DNA of 64,000 nucleotides from Salipiger bermudensis (GCF_020171625.1 NZ_JAIUZY010000008.1:124001-188000); one strand, 5' to 3'; positions 36,829-45,866 are shown, counted from the stretch's first letter. Notes: generated from the letters alone by a model not told the origin. A program made the numbers and translations.

Positions 36829-37500
36829 TCAGAACTCTGCCCAAAGGCCGAAGGTGAGCCCCATGGAGGTATCGCCGAGCAGCCCGTAGCTGCCGCCTAC
36901 TTGGGTTTTCAGCCGCTTGGTGAGCGGCTGCACGAGGGTCGGCTCGATGCGGATGAAGGCCGGGTCGCCGAACTGCTGCCCGGTCTGGAACTGGACGATG
37001 AGCTTGCGCTCTTCCCAGAGCGTCAGGCCCCATGTGAGGTCGAGCTTGTAATCCGTCTCACCGCTGCCGAGCGAGATCTCCGCCAGCCCGTCGGCGGAGA
37101 GCCAGCCGTGTCCCAGCCCGAGGCCCAGCGAGAGCCCCGGGCGCAGCACCGCGTTGCCCTCGATCTGGCCCAGCCCCAGTTCGGCGGCGAGCTTCAGGCG
37201 GCGCTCGGCCCGCCCGAGCGGCATCCGGGCGAAGGCCACGTCCTTGCCCCCGCCCGAGATCGCCCGGCCCAGATCGAGCCCGACGGTCAGCCGCTCGGTC
37301 AGTCCGTACTCGACATAGAGCGTGTAGTATTCCCCGGTCGGCTCGTACGAGGTCCAGGTGGTGGTGTCCTGCGGCCAGGACAGCCGGGCGAGGCTGCTGA
37401 GAAACAGGCTGCCTTCCTCGCGCGGCCAGGCGCCGGCAGAGGCGGTTCCGGCCAGCCCTGCCAGCGCCACGGCCAGTCGCAGCCCCCTGATCATCGCCAT
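36829..37500 (-). CDS. Exported beta-rich protein, probably outer membrane
   Basis: A 223-residue protein with a signal peptide (MAMIRGLRLAVALAGLAGTA, cut near ASA|GAW). The mature part shows alternating hydrophobic beta strands and ends in the aromatic GLWAEF, the C-terminal Phe that guides outer-membrane assembly. LTVGLDLGRAISGGGK, ISLGSGETDYKLDLTWGL and RIEPTLVQPLTKR look like strands of a small barrel. I do not recognise a named family; a barrel-forming protein of unknown role is the best description. It is in the minus-strand pair upstream of the HugZ-like gene and divergent from the ParA gene. Confidence 0.7.
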   Translation of the reverse strand: MAMIRGLRLAVALAGLAGTASAGAWPREEGSLFLSSLARLSWPQDTTTWTSYEPTGEYYTLYVEYGLTERLTVGLDLGRAISGGGKDVAFARMPLGRAERRLKLAAELGLGQIEGNAVLRPGLSLGLGLGHGWLSADGLAEISLGSGETDYKLDLTWGLTLWEERKLIVQFQTGQQFGDPAFIRIEPTLVQPLTKRLKTQVGGSYGLLGDTSMGLTFGLWAEF

Positions 37501-37621
37501 CGCGCTTTTCCCTTGCCACCGGAAAACCTTGCGTCCAGCGTGGTTAACGCGCCGTTAAGCGGCGCTTTACCGGTGGCGGCATTCGCCTATGCTGCAGGTG
37601 CAGAACCGCGAGGGGGATGGA

Positions 37622-38263
37622 ATGGCAGGATCGGTGATCACGGTGGCCCAGCAGAAGGGTGGGTCGGGCAAGACCACGCTCTCGGCCAATCTGGCGATCG
37701 GGCTGCGCCTTGCAGGGCATTCGGTGGCGCTGATCGACACCGATCCGCAGGGCAGCCTCGGGCGCTGGTTCATGACCCGGCTCGAACACAATCCCGAGGC
37801 CGTCGAGGGGATGGAGTTCGCCACTTCCTCCGCCTGGGGCATCACCTACGAGTGCCGCAAGCTGGCCGAGCGTTTCGACGTGGTAATCGTCGACACCCCG
37901 CCAAAGGCCGACAGCGACCTGCGCCCGGCGCTGCGCGCCGCCGATCTCGTGCTGGTGCCGGTCTCGATGAGCCATCTCGACCTCTGGGCCACCGAAAGCG
38001 TGCTCGACCTCGCCCGGCGCGAGAACCGCGAGGTGATGATGGTGATGAACCGCACCCGGCCCGGCACGCGCCTTTCGGGCGAGATCACCGCCGCCGCCAC
38101 CAAGATGGCCGCGCGCATCGCCGAGGCGACGCTGGGCAACCGGGTGGGCTATGCCGAGGCCTTCGGCCACGGGCTCAGCGCCGCGGAGGGCCGTAAGACC
38201 CCAGCCCGCGACGAGGTCGCGGCGCTGTCGGCAGAGGTGGCGCAGGTGCTGGCGAACGGGTAA
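37622..38263 (+). CDS. Orphan ParA/MinD-type ATPase
   Basis: A 213-residue ATPase with the deviant Walker A KGGSGKTTLSANLA (near residues 11-24), the switch motif VDTPPKADSDLR (near 92) and MVMNRTRPGTRLSGE. It lacks an N-terminal DNA-binding domain and no parB gene is adjacent, so it is one of the stand-alone ParA-family ATPases that position protein cargos on the nucleoid or membrane. Conserved in this lineage next to other genes; partner unknown. ATG at 37622 follows GGGGGATGGA. It is divergent from the barrel-like gene. Confidence 0.85.
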   Translation: MAGSVITVAQQKGGSGKTTLSANLAIGLRLAGHSVALIDTDPQGSLGRWFMTRLEHNPEAVEGMEFATSSAWGITYECRKLAERFDVVIVDTPPKADSDLRPALRAADLVLVPVSMSHLDLWATESVLDLARRENREVMMVMNRTRPGTRLSGEITAAATKMAARIAEATLGNRVGYAEAFGHGLSAAEGRKTPARDEVAALSAEVAQVLANG

Positions 38264-38316
38264 AGGGGGCGTCAGGCGCGGGATGTCCGCGCCAGAGGAG
38301 TGCCGGAGGCTTGCCC

Positions 38317-39159
38317 ATGATCGATCACGCCGCCCTTGCCGAGACCATCCGCCGCCACGAGGCCGCGCAGGGCCAGCCGATCTCGCGGCTGGGCTATTTC
38401 TGCGCCCCGTTCCGGCCCGCGGAAGGGCCGTTCTCGGATCATGTGATCAAGGTCTATCGCGGCCTGCCGGATGCCGGCGCGCTCGACCGGCTGGCCGCCG
38501 CGCATGACGATTACGTCGCGGCGCTGCGCGAGACCGGCGTGCCGCTGCCCGACACCACCTTCCTGCTGCTCGAGAGCGAGGGCGCACGGGTGCCGGTGAT
38601 CGTGCAGGAGGCGCTTCCCGAGGCGTCGCTGATGCGGCCGCGGATGCAGACCGAGGGACTCGAGGCGACGCTGGAGATGATGGAGGCTGCGGGCCAAGTC
38701 ATCGCGCGGTTCTGGAACGCGGCGGACCGCTTCGACGCGCGCATCGGCTTTCATCCCTCGATCCGCAACTTCGCCGTCGTCGACGGCACCGCGGTGTTCT
38801 ACGACACCTTCCCGCCGCTGATCCATTACAGCCGCGAGGAGATGGGGCGGATGCTGCTGCTGTTCTCGGAGAAGCGGCTGATGCGACTGGTGGGCCCGCT
38901 GATGCGCAAGCGGGTGACCGGCATCCAGGACGAATGGTACTCGGCCCCCGAGACGCTGGTGGGTCTCGTCGGCTCGGCCTGCCGCCTGCGCCCCGAGCAT
39001 GGCGAGCATTATCTGGCCTGGGGGCGGGCGTTCGCCGCGCGCGAGATGCCGCGCTGGCAGGACGAGGCGATCGCGGAGATGCAGGAGATGCCGCGCCTGC
39101 CGGGCTACTGGACGGGCTTTCGCAAGCTGCTGGGGCTTCAGGGCGAGCCCAACGTCTGA
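38317..39159 (+). CDS. DUF6206 family protein
   Basis: A 280-residue cytosolic protein, which I place in DUF6206. It shows a kinase-like layout: an N-terminal beta part (ISRLGYFCAPFRPA, HVIKVYRGLPD with a Lys), a central QEALPEASLMRPRMQTEG, and FHPSIRNFAVVDGTAVFYDT, which looks like a catalytic-loop and DFG-like arrangement (IRNFAV, YDTFPPL). A protein-kinase-like or phosphotransferase fold is possible but speculative. I chose ATG 38317, which has CGGAGG 6 bases upstream. It follows the ParA gene by 53 bases and likely shares its transcript. A pair of palindromic repeats follows. Confidence 0.65.
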   Translation: MIDHAALAETIRRHEAAQGQPISRLGYFCAPFRPAEGPFSDHVIKVYRGLPDAGALDRLAAAHDDYVAALRETGVPLPDTTFLLLESEGARVPVIVQEALPEASLMRPRMQTEGLEATLEMMEAAGQVIARFWNAADRFDARIGFHPSIRNFAVVDGTAVFYDTFPPLIHYSREEMGRMLLLFSEKRLMRLVGPLMRKRVTGIQDEWYSAPETLVGLVGSACRLRPEHGEHYLAWGRAFAAREMPRWQDEAIAEMQEMPRLPGYWTGFRKLLGLQGEPNV

Positions 39160-39161
39160 GG

Positions 39162-39184
39162 AAGAATTTTCTTCGAAAATTCTT
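39162..39184. repeat. AATTTTC/GAAAATT palindrome, copy 4
   Basis: Perfect 10-base arms AAGAATTTTC (39162-39171) and GAAAATTCTT (39175-39184) around TTC, starting 2 bases after the DUF6206 stop codon. Same core as the elements at 457-521 and 5273-5302. It is one of two in tandem between genes that end toward each other. Confidence 0.75.
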
Positions 39185-39203
39185 GGCTGCGGCGTGGGGT
39201 GAG

Positions 39204-39229
39204 GAAGATTTTTCGGAGGAAAAATCTTC
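39204..39229. repeat. GATTTTTC/GAAAAATC palindrome, copy 5
   Basis: Perfect 11-base arms GAAGATTTTTC (39204-39214) and GAAAAATCTTC (39219-39229) around GGAG. It pairs with copy 4 at 19 bases distance, repeating the two-element arrangement of 457-521. Confidence 0.75.
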
Positions 39230-39242
39230 GCGCGGGGCCGCG

Positions 39243-39584
39243 CTATCCGGGGGGATCGATCGATCCCATCACTGTGAGGAAAACATGCTCGGGCAGGGCC
39301 GCTGCGAGGCAGTCGCGCAGGATTGGCCACTCGTCCTCGTCATCCTCGGCGATCTCGCGCAGGTCCATGATGACATCGTGCACGCCGTAAGTCAGCACCC
39401 CCAGCCGGTCGCCGGTGGACAGCGCCGTGTCGAGGTACTCGTCGAAGGCGTCGCCGAACACGTCCGGCGGCACCCCGTGCATTTCAAGCTGATACGATTG
39501 CCACGCGAGGATCACCGCCCGCTTGTCCAGCAGGCTCAACACAGCCTCCGCCTGTCGGACAGAGGGCGGGATCCGTCGCGGCAT
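39243..39584 (-). CDS. Hypothetical acidic protein
   Basis: A 113-residue, acidic, mostly helical protein of unknown function: PPSVRQAEAVLSLLDKRAVI, MHGVPPDVFGDAFDEYLDTA, DLREIAEDDEDEWPILRDCL. No signal peptide or motif is visible. It begins 2 bases after the fructose-6-phosphate aldolase stop on the same strand, so it is the second gene of that operon. Start chosen at ATG 39584, the first in frame after the stop of the upstream gene. I recognise no family. Confidence 0.6.
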   Translation of the reverse strand: MPRRIPPSVRQAEAVLSLLDKRAVILAWQSYQLEMHGVPPDVFGDAFDEYLDTALSTGDRLGVLTYGVHDVIMDLREIAEDDEDEWPILRDCLAAALPEHVFLTVMGSIDPPG

Positions 39585-39586
39585 GA

Positions 39587-40240
39587 TCAGACGATCTTGA
39601 TGCCGGCCGTCTGGGCGTCCGACAGGAACGCCGCGAGGCCTTTGTCGGTCAGCACGTGGTTGGCCATCGCCTTGATCACGGCCGGCGGGGCGGTCGCCAC
39701 GTCGGCACCGATCTTGGCGCAATCCGACATGTGGTTGGCGCTGCGGATCGAGGCGGCGAGGATCTGCGTCTCGTAGCCGTAATTGTCGTAGATCTGGCGA
39801 ATGTCCGCGATCAGTTCGAGACCGTCGATATTGATATCGTCGAGACGGCCGACGAAGGGCGAGATGAAGGTCGCGCCGGCCTTGGCCGCCAGCAGGGCCT
39901 GGTTGGCCGAGAAGCACAGGGTCACGTTGACCATCTGGCCTTCCGAGGTGAAGGTCTTGCATGCGCGCAGGCCGTCGAGGGTCAGCGGCACCTTGATGGC
40001 GATGTTCGGCGCGATCTCGGCCAGCTTGCGGCCTTCCTCGATCATCGCCTCGTACTCGGTGGCGACCACCTCGGCCGAGACCGGCCCGTCGACCATGTCG
40101 CAGATTTCCTTGGTGACTTCGAGAATGTCACGGCCGGATTTGGCGATCAGCGACGGGTTCGTGGTCACGCCGTCCACGAGGTTCAGGTCGTTGAGCTCGC
40201 GGATCGCGTCCACGTCGGCGGTGTCTACGAAAAATTTCAT
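39587..40240 (-). CDS. fsa: Fructose-6-phosphate aldolase / transaldolase-like protein
   Basis: A 217-residue TIM-barrel of the transaldolase subfamily (TalC/Fsa). Schiff-base Lys is in [15 protein letters not shown] (near residue 84); [35 protein letters not shown] and [10 protein letters not shown] are family hallmarks. It interconverts fructose 6-phosphate with dihydroxyacetone and glyceraldehyde 3-phosphate, or acts as a small transaldolase. In this clade it may serve the pentose phosphate pathway. It is upstream of an acidic hypothetical gene and divergent from priA. ATG at 40240 follows GGGAGG. Confidence 0.92.
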   Translation of the reverse strand: MKFFVDTADVDAIRELNDLNLVDGVTTNPSLIAKSGRDILEVTKEICDMVDGPVSAEVVATEYEAMIEEGRKLAEIAPNIAIKVPLTLDGLRACKTFTSEGQMVNVTLCFSANQALLAAKAGATFISPFVGRLDDINIDGLELIADIRQIYDNYGYETQILAASIRSANHMSDCAKIGADVATAPPAVIKAMANHVLTDKGLAAFLSDAQTAGIKIV

Positions 40241-40347
40241 CGGCGTCAGCCCTCCCGGCTTTGCTTGGCATTCTGTCGCGCGTGTCATACCCCATGCAGG
40301 GGTTCTCAGGAAGCCCCTGCAGTTTTGCGCTAACGGAAACCCTGCTG

Positions 40348-42537
40348 ATGGATGCGTTCTACGACGAGGGCACGCTGGTCGCGGTGCTCACTACGCAGCC
40401 GCTGGACCGGCTGCTCGACTACAAGGCGCCGGAGGGCGGCTGCTGGGAGGGCGCCTTCGTCGAGGTGCCGCTCGGACCGCGCAAGGTGCTGGGCGTGGTC
40501 TGGGGGCCGGGCAGGGGGGATTTCGACTATGCCAAGGTGCGGCCGGTCACGCGGGTGCTCGACGTGGTGCCGATGCGCGCGGAACTGCGCAGTTTCCTCG
40601 AGCGCGCCGGAGAGTACACCCTGACGCCGCTGACCGCGATGCTGCGGCTGGCCACCCGCGCGCCGGGGCTGGGCGAGGCGCCGTCGATGCGCAAGATCTA
40701 CCGGCTGGGCGATGTCGAGCGCGAGCGCATGACCGACGCGCGCCGCCGGGTGCTCGAGGTGCTGTCCGAGATGGGCGGGCTGTCGCTGACACAGGGCGAA
40801 CTGGCCGATGCGGCGGGGGTGACGCCTTCGGTGATCAAGGGGCTCGCCAAGATGGGCGCGGTGCGCGAGGAGGAGGCGCCGCGCGACACCGCCTTCCCGC
40901 GGCTCGATCCCGATTATGGTGGCAAGGCGCTGGCCGAGGATCAGGCGGCGGCGGCGCAGAGCCTGCGCGAGGGCGTGGCTTCCGGGCACTACGGCACGGT
41001 GCTGCTCAAGGGGGTCACCGGCTCGGGCAAGACCGAGGTCTATCTCGAGGCGGTGGCCGAGTGCCTCGCGCAGGGGCGGCAGGCGCTGGTGCTGCTGCCC
41101 GAGATCGCGCTGACCTCGGAGTTCCTCACCCGCGTCGAGGCGCGCTTCGGTGCGAAGCCGGCCGAGTGGCACTCGGGCGTGACGGTGACCGAGCGGCGGC
41201 GGGTCTGGAAGCAGGTGGCGCAGGGCGGTGCGCAACTGGTGGTGGGCGCGCGCTCGGCGCTGTTCCTGCCGTTCCGGGATCTCGGCCTCGCGGTCGTCGA
41301 CGAGGAGCACGACACCTCCTACAAGCAGGACGAGGGCGTGCTCTACAACGCCCGCGACATGGCGGTGTTGCGGGCCTCGATCTGTTCGGGCCGGGTGGTG
41401 CTGGCCTCGGCCACGCCGTCGCTCGAAAGCTGGGCCAATGCCGATGCCGGCAAGTACCAGCGGCTCGATCTGGTGTCGCGCTTCGGCGCCTCGGTGATGC
41501 CCGAGATGCGCTCGCTCGACATGCGGGCCGAGACGCTGCCCTCGAACCGCTGGGTCTCGCCCTCGCTGCAATCCGAGGTGCTGGCGCGGATCGAGCGCGA
41601 CGAGCAGGCGATGCTGTTTCTCAACCGCCGCGGCTATGCGCCGGTGACCATCTGCCGGGCCTGCGGCCACCAGATCGGCTGCCCGCATTGTGACGCCCGC
41701 ATGGTCGAGCACCGCTTCCTGCAGCGCCTCGTCTGCCACCAGTGCGGCGAGACCGTGCCCAAGCCGGAGGTCTGCCCGTCCTGCGAGGCCGAGGACAAGC
41801 TCGCCGCCGTGGGACCGGGGGTCGAGCGGTTGGCGGAAGAGGCCGCCGAGCTTTTCCCGCAGGCGCGGCTGGCGGTGCTGTCCTCGGATCTCTTCGGCTC
41901 GGCGCGGGCGCTGAAGGAGGAGATCGAGAAAATCGCCTCCGGCGGTGCCGACATCGTCATCGGCACCCAGCTGGTGGCCAAGGGGCACAACTTCCCGCTG
42001 CTCACGCTGGTGGGTGTGATCGATGCCGATCTCGGCCTTCAGGGCTCGGACCTGCGCGCCGCCGAGCGCACGTTTCAGCTGATGCGGCAGGTGGCGGGGC
42101 GCGCGGGCCGGGCCGAGAAGCCGGGCGTGGCGCTGCTGCAGACCTACCAGCCCGAGCACCCGGTGATCCGGGCGATCCTCTCGGGTGACGAGGAAGGGTT
42201 CTGGCAGGCCGAGGCCGAGGAACGCCGCGCTGCAGGGATGCCGCCCTATGGCCGCCTCGCGGGGGTGATCCTGTCCTCGACCGAGGCGCAGGAGGTGTTC
42301 GATCTCGGCAACGCCATGGCGCGGCAGGACGCGCCGCTGCGCCGCATCGGGGCGCAGGTCTACGGGCCGGCGCCGGCGCCGATCGCCAAGGTGCGCGGGC
42401 GGCACCGGGTGCGCCTGCTGGTCAAGGCACCCAAGGGCGCGGCGCTGCAGCCGGCCTTGGCCGACTGGGCCGGACAGTTCCGCTTGCGGGGCGAGCTGCG
42501 CATGGCGATCGACATCGACCCTCAGTCCTTCTTCTGA
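40348..42537 (+). CDS. priA: Primosomal protein N' (replication restart helicase)
   Basis: A 729-residue 3'-5' helicase that restarts stalled replication forks. Walker [15 protein letters not shown] near residue 225, DEEH box [13 protein letters not shown] near 317, and [10 protein letters not shown]. Zinc-binding cysteines lie in [18 protein letters not shown] and [20 protein letters not shown]. The C-terminal helicase motifs [15 protein letters not shown] and [13 protein letters not shown] follow. All are intact. Start ATG 40348 is the first reasonable start; the frame is open further upstream. It is divergent from fsa. The large gap after it holds mosaic repeats. Confidence 0.95.
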   Translation: MDAFYDEGTLVAVLTTQPLDRLLDYKAPEGGCWEGAFVEVPLGPRKVLGVVWGPGRGDFDYAKVRPVTRVLDVVPMRAELRSFLERAGEYTLTPLTAMLRLATRAPGLGEAPSMRKIYRLGDVERERMTDARRRVLEVLSEMGGLSLTQGELADAAGVTPSVIKGLAKMGAVREEEAPRDTAFPRLDPDYGGKALAEDQAAAAQSLREGVASGHYGTVLLKGVTGSGKTEVYLEAVAECLAQGRQALVLLPEIALTSEFLTRVEARFGAKPAEWHSGVTVTERRRVWKQVAQGGAQLVVGARSALFLPFRDLGLAVVDEEHDTSYKQDEGVLYNARDMAVLRASICSGRVVLASATPSLESWANADAGKYQRLDLVSRFGASVMPEMRSLDMRAETLPSNRWVSPSLQSEVLARIERDEQAMLFLNRRGYAPVTICRACGHQIGCPHCDARMVEHRFLQRLVCHQCGETVPKPEVCPSCEAEDKLAAVGPGVERLAEEAAELFPQARLAVLSSDLFGSARALKEEIEKIASGGADIVIGTQLVAKGHNFPLLTLVGVIDADLGLQGSDLRAAERTFQLMRQVAGRAGRAEKPGVALLQTYQPEHPVIRAILSGDEEGFWQAEAEERRAAGMPPYGRLAGVILSSTEAQEVFDLGNAMARQDAPLRRIGAQVYGPAPAPIAKVRGRHRVRLLVKAPKGAALQPALADWAGQFRLRGELRMAIDIDPQSFF

Positions 42538-42925
42538 GGCGTCCGGCCCTAGCCTTTAAGGCGGGAGGGAGGGGGCGCTGCCCCCCCGTCGCACCGAAGG
42601 CGCGCATTACGGAGAGAAGAAGGGGCTCTGTCTCCTGTCGCACAGGAGGTGCGCCTTTCATAAAGATAGAGAAGGGGCTCCGCCCCCTCTTGGCCTGCGG
42701 CCAATTCACCCCCGGGATATTGTCGGCCAGAAGAAGACCTGGGCGCTGCGCCCCTGGCTTCTCTTCGTCAAAAATACTCCCGCCGGAGGCAGGCCGACGA
42801 TCGCGGACTGGAGCGGCGCTTGGGATGGGCGCGGCGGTGGCGCGTAACGGGTCTCGGGCGCGGGGCGTTGGGTTCTTTCGGGCGTTGCCTTGTTTGTCCC
42901 GCATCTGCCCTCTACATCTCCACGC
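42538..42925. repeat. Mosaic repeat region after priA
   Basis: 388 bases without a gene. It contains a GGGGGC-GCT-GCCCCC hairpin (about 42571-42586), a CTCCTGT/ACAGGAG hairpin (42632-42648), another GGGGCTCCGCCCC dyad, and an element at 42751-42790 that recurs at 54152-54190 and, inverted, at 49376-49406. The stretch GGGATATTGTCGGCCAGAAG near 42715-42735 is roughly the inverse complement of the element's far end, so the region can fold as a large imperfect stem. It looks like a nested intergenic repeat. Confidence 0.65.
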
Positions 42926-43723
42926 ATGAAGACTTGGTTTCCGTTCCTGAAGAAGAGGCCCACGGTCGCGGTCGTGCGCCTGCAAGGGGCTATTGGCACC
43001 GGCGGGCGCATGGCGCTTTCCGACCAGAGCCTGCAGCCGCTGCTCGAGCGGGCGTTCCGCAAGGGCAAGCCGGTGGCCGTCGCGCTCGAGATCAACTCGC
43101 CGGGTGGATCGCCGGTGCAGAGCTCGCTGATCGGGGCGCGCATCCGGCGGCTGTCGCAGGAGTGCGATGTGCCGGTCTTTGCCTTCACCGAGGATGTGGC
43201 GGCCTCGGGCGGCTACTGGATCGCCAGCGCGGCGGACGAGATCCACGCCGACCCGAGCTCGATCCTCGGGTCCATCGGGGTGATCTCGGCCGGGTTCGGC
43301 GCGCATGTCTTCCTTCAGCGGCAGGGCATCGAGCGCCGGGTGCACACGGCCGGGCGCTCGAAGAGTATGCTCGACCCGTTCCGCCCCGAAAACGAAGAGG
43401 ACGTGGCGCGGCTCAACCGCCTGCTGGGCCAGCTGCACGAGACCTTCATTGCCCAGATCAAGGATCGGCGCGGCGCCAAGCTGGCCGACGACCCGGACCT
43501 GTTCACCGGCGAGGTGTGGATCGGCAAGGCGGCCTGCGACGTCGGGCTCGCCGACGGCATCGGCCATCTGGTGCCGGTGATGAAGGACAGGTTCGGCGAC
43601 AAGGTCCGCTTCCGCCGCTACGAGCAGAAGCGCCGCCTGCTGCCGCGGCTCGGCGCCACGCTGGCGCAGGACGCGCTCGCGACGATCGACGAGCGCGCCG
43701 CCTTCGCAAGGTTCGGTCTCTGA
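42926..43723 (+). CDS. sppA: Signal-peptide-peptidase-type S49 serine protease (SppA-like)
   Basis: A 265-residue S49 protease, the short single-domain type. Nucleophile Ser is in DVAASGGYWIAS (near residue 93), general-base Lys in AGRSKSMLDPF (near 142); both catalytic residues are present. The N-terminus MKTWFPFLKKRPTVAVVRL is basic with little hydrophobic anchor, so it may be cytosolic or peripheral, with a loose leader. Short S49 proteases degrade signal peptides or membrane protein fragments. The zinc-ribbon microprotein follows 1 base after the stop, and a Ca/Na exchanger after that, as one unit. ATG at 42926. Confidence 0.88.
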   Translation: MKTWFPFLKKRPTVAVVRLQGAIGTGGRMALSDQSLQPLLERAFRKGKPVAVALEINSPGGSPVQSSLIGARIRRLSQECDVPVFAFTEDVAASGGYWIASAADEIHADPSSILGSIGVISAGFGAHVFLQRQGIERRVHTAGRSKSMLDPFRPENEEDVARLNRLLGQLHETFIAQIKDRRGAKLADDPDLFTGEVWIGKAACDVGLADGIGHLVPVMKDRFGDKVRFRRYEQKRRLLPRLGATLAQDALATIDERAAFARFGL

Positions 43724-43724
43724 C

Positions 43725-43892
43725 GTGCTGGCAAAGATCGTTGCGATATTCCTTGTGGTGATTGCCCTGCTCGGCATGTTCGGAAAGCTCCGGATGCCGG
43801 GCGCGGCGCGCCTCTCACAGATGAAATGCCCGCGCTGCGGCCGTTACCGGATCGGTAAGGGCCCCTGCGACTGCGGCAAGAAGAAGGGCTGA
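43725..43892 (+). CDS. 55-residue membrane-anchored zinc-ribbon microprotein
   Basis: Short gene starting with GTG at 43725, 1 base after the sppA stop, ending 2 bases before the CaCA gene. It reads LAKIVAIFLVVIALLGMFGK, one membrane helix, followed by LRMPGAARLSQMKCPRCGRY and then RIGKGPCDCGKKKG. The Cys pattern CPRCG...CDCG can bind one zinc. Tight spacing on both sides supports a real, co-transcribed gene. Its function is unknown; a small adaptor for the protease or exchanger is conceivable. Confidence 0.7.
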   Translation: MLAKIVAIFLVVIALLGMFGKLRMPGAARLSQMKCPRCGRYRIGKGPCDCGKKKG

Positions 43893-43894
43893 TC

Positions 43895-44857
43895 ATGGTC
43901 TTTGTCTACGCGGCCCTCGGCCTCGTGATCCTGCTACTCGCCGGTGACGCGCTGGTGAAGGGCGCGGTGAACCTGTCGCTCCGCGTCGGCATCCCGGCGC
44001 TGATCGTCAGCCTCACCATCGTCGCCTTCGGCACCTCGGCGCCTGAGCTTCTGATCTCGATCCAGGCGGCGCGGGCCGAGGTGCCGGGCATCGCGCTGGG
44101 CAACGTGGTGGGCTCCAACACCGCCAACGTGCTGCTGGTGCTGGGCATCCCTGCGCTGATCGCGGTGATGCACACCTCGGCGCATGACACCCGCAAGAGC
44201 TATGTGGTGATGCTGGGCGCCTCGGTGCTGTTCATCGCGCTGGCCTTCCGCGGCGTGTTCGACTGGTACGCAGGCATCCTGATGCTGCTGGTTCTGGCGG
44301 TGATCCTCGCTGACCAGACGCGCGAGGCTTTGCGCCACCGCCGCAACGGCAAGGCCGAGGCCGCGGCGGAGGATCTGGAAGATCCCGAAGGCGCCGACCC
44401 GGACATGCCGTGGTGGAAGATCGTGCTGTTCCTGGTGCTGGGCCTGATCGGCCTGCCGCTGGGCGCCGATCTGCTGATCGACGCGTCGACCGAGATCGCG
44501 CTGATGTTCGGCGTGTCGGACACGGTGATCGGCCTGACGCTGGTGGCGCTGGGCACCTCGCTGCCCGAGCTCGCCACCACGGTCATGGCGGCGCTGCGCC
44601 GGCAGGCGGACGTGGCGCTTGGCAACGTCATCGGCTCGAACCTGTTCAACCTGCTGGCCATCATCGGCATCGCCTCGCTGCTCAAACCGATCCCGGTCGA
44701 TCTCGAGATGCTGTATTTCGACTTCTGGGTGATGCTGGGCGCCTCGCTGCTGCTGATCCCCTTCGTGTTCCTGAAGCAGGATCTGGGCAAGGTCTGGGGC
44801 GTGGTCTTGTCGGCGCTCTACGTGGGCTATGTCTCCATCGTGCTGATGGGTGGATGA
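43895..44857 (+). CDS. Calcium/sodium antiporter (CaCA family)
   Basis: A 320-residue inner-membrane exchanger with about ten helices in two inverted halves. The two alpha repeats are clear: FGTSAPELLISIQAARAEVPG, given here as FGTSAPELLISIQ followed by LGNVVGSNTANVLL (near residues 46-85), and LGTSLPELATTVMAALRRQA with LGNVIGSNLFNLLA (near 226-262). The acidic GxSxPE ion-binding residues are present in each half. An acidic cytosolic loop AAAEDLEDPEGADPDMP separates them. It should extrude Ca2+ for Na+ or H+. It starts 2 bases after the microprotein gene. The SDR gene follows at 13 bases. Confidence 0.9.
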   Translation: MVFVYAALGLVILLLAGDALVKGAVNLSLRVGIPALIVSLTIVAFGTSAPELLISIQAARAEVPGIALGNVVGSNTANVLLVLGIPALIAVMHTSAHDTRKSYVVMLGASVLFIALAFRGVFDWYAGILMLLVLAVILADQTREALRHRRNGKAEAAAEDLEDPEGADPDMPWWKIVLFLVLGLIGLPLGADLLIDASTEIALMFGVSDTVIGLTLVALGTSLPELATTVMAALRRQADVALGNVIGSNLFNLLAIIGIASLLKPIPVDLEMLYFDFWVMLGASLLLIPFVFLKQDLGKVWGVVLSALYVGYVSIVLMGG

Positions 44858-44870
44858 GGGAGAGCAAGGC

Positions 44871-45662
44871 ATGACATTGCAGGTGAAGCGCGCACTGGTC
44901 ACCGGCGCGGGCAAGCGGCTGGGCCGGGCGATGGCGCTGGATCTGGCCGAGCGCGGCTTCGACGTGGCGGTGCATTACGCGGGCTCCGAGGAGGCCGCGC
45001 AGGAGGTCGCCGGTATGATCCGCGCCAAGGGCCTGAGGGCCGAGGCGCTGCAGGCGGACCTTCTCGAGGAGGACGCGACACAGGCGCTGCTGCCGCGCGC
45101 CGCCGAGGCGCTTGGCGGCCCGCTGAGCGTGCTGGTCAACAATGCCTCGATCTTCGAGTACGACAATATCGAGAGCACCACGCGCGAGAGCTGGGACCGG
45201 CATTTCGAGTCGAACCTGCGCGCGCCCTTCGTGCTGACGCAGGCGCTCGCGGCGCAGGTGGGCGAACCGCTTCGCGACGACATGGACGAGCCGGTGGCGC
45301 AGGGCGTAGTGGTCAACATGATCGACCAGCGCGTGCGCAAGCTGACGCCCGAGTTCATGAGCTACACGCTGGCCAAGTCGGCGCTCTGGACGCTGACCCG
45401 GACCGCCGCCATGGCGCTGGCACCGAAGGTGCGGGTCAATGCCATCGGCCCCGGGCCGACGTTGCAGGGGGCGCGGCAGAGCGACGATCACTTCGCCCGG
45501 CAGCGCGCGGCCACGGTGCTCGAGCGCGGGGCCAACCCCTCCGACATCACCGCGGCGCTGGGGTATATTCTGGCGTCGCCGGGGTTCACCGGGCAGCTTT
45601 TGTGCGTCGACGGGGGCCAGCATCTGGCATGGCAGACGCCGGACGTGCTGGGCGTTGAGTGA
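44871..45662 (+). CDS. Short-chain dehydrogenase/reductase (FolM/pteridine-reductase-like)
   Basis: A 263-residue Rossmann-fold oxidoreductase. The NADP-binding motif is VTGAGKRLGRAMALDL (near residue 10-25), and VNNASIFEYD (near 88) with YTLAKSALWTLTR as YxxxK (near 160-164). The C-terminal GPGPTLQGARQSDDHFARQR, with RL-type residues, resembles FolM and pteridine reductases. In alphaproteobacteria this SDR usually precedes uvrC, as here. Likely reduces dihydromonapterin or dihydrofolate; specificity is inferred. ATG at 44871. Confidence 0.85.
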   Translation: MTLQVKRALVTGAGKRLGRAMALDLAERGFDVAVHYAGSEEAAQEVAGMIRAKGLRAEALQADLLEEDATQALLPRAAEALGGPLSVLVNNASIFEYDNIESTTRESWDRHFESNLRAPFVLTQALAAQVGEPLRDDMDEPVAQGVVVNMIDQRVRKLTPEFMSYTLAKSALWTLTRTAAMALAPKVRVNAIGPGPTLQGARQSDDHFARQRAATVLERGANPSDITAALGYILASPGFTGQLLCVDGGQHLAWQTPDVLGVE

Positions 45663-45866
45663 CTACCCCTGCGTCAGGTTGTGCACCGGGTCACAGAGCT
45701 GTTTCGAAAGCGTTACAAAAGCGACGTGTCTTCAAGGGTTTGGCGGGTTTCCAGAAAAGTTTCCCCCTAAATCAAGAACTTACAAAACCGCCTAAAAATT
45801 CATCTTTTGACGGAAAGCGCCATCTAACAAGGGAAAATCGCGGTTCCCCAGAATTTGCCCAAAGGC

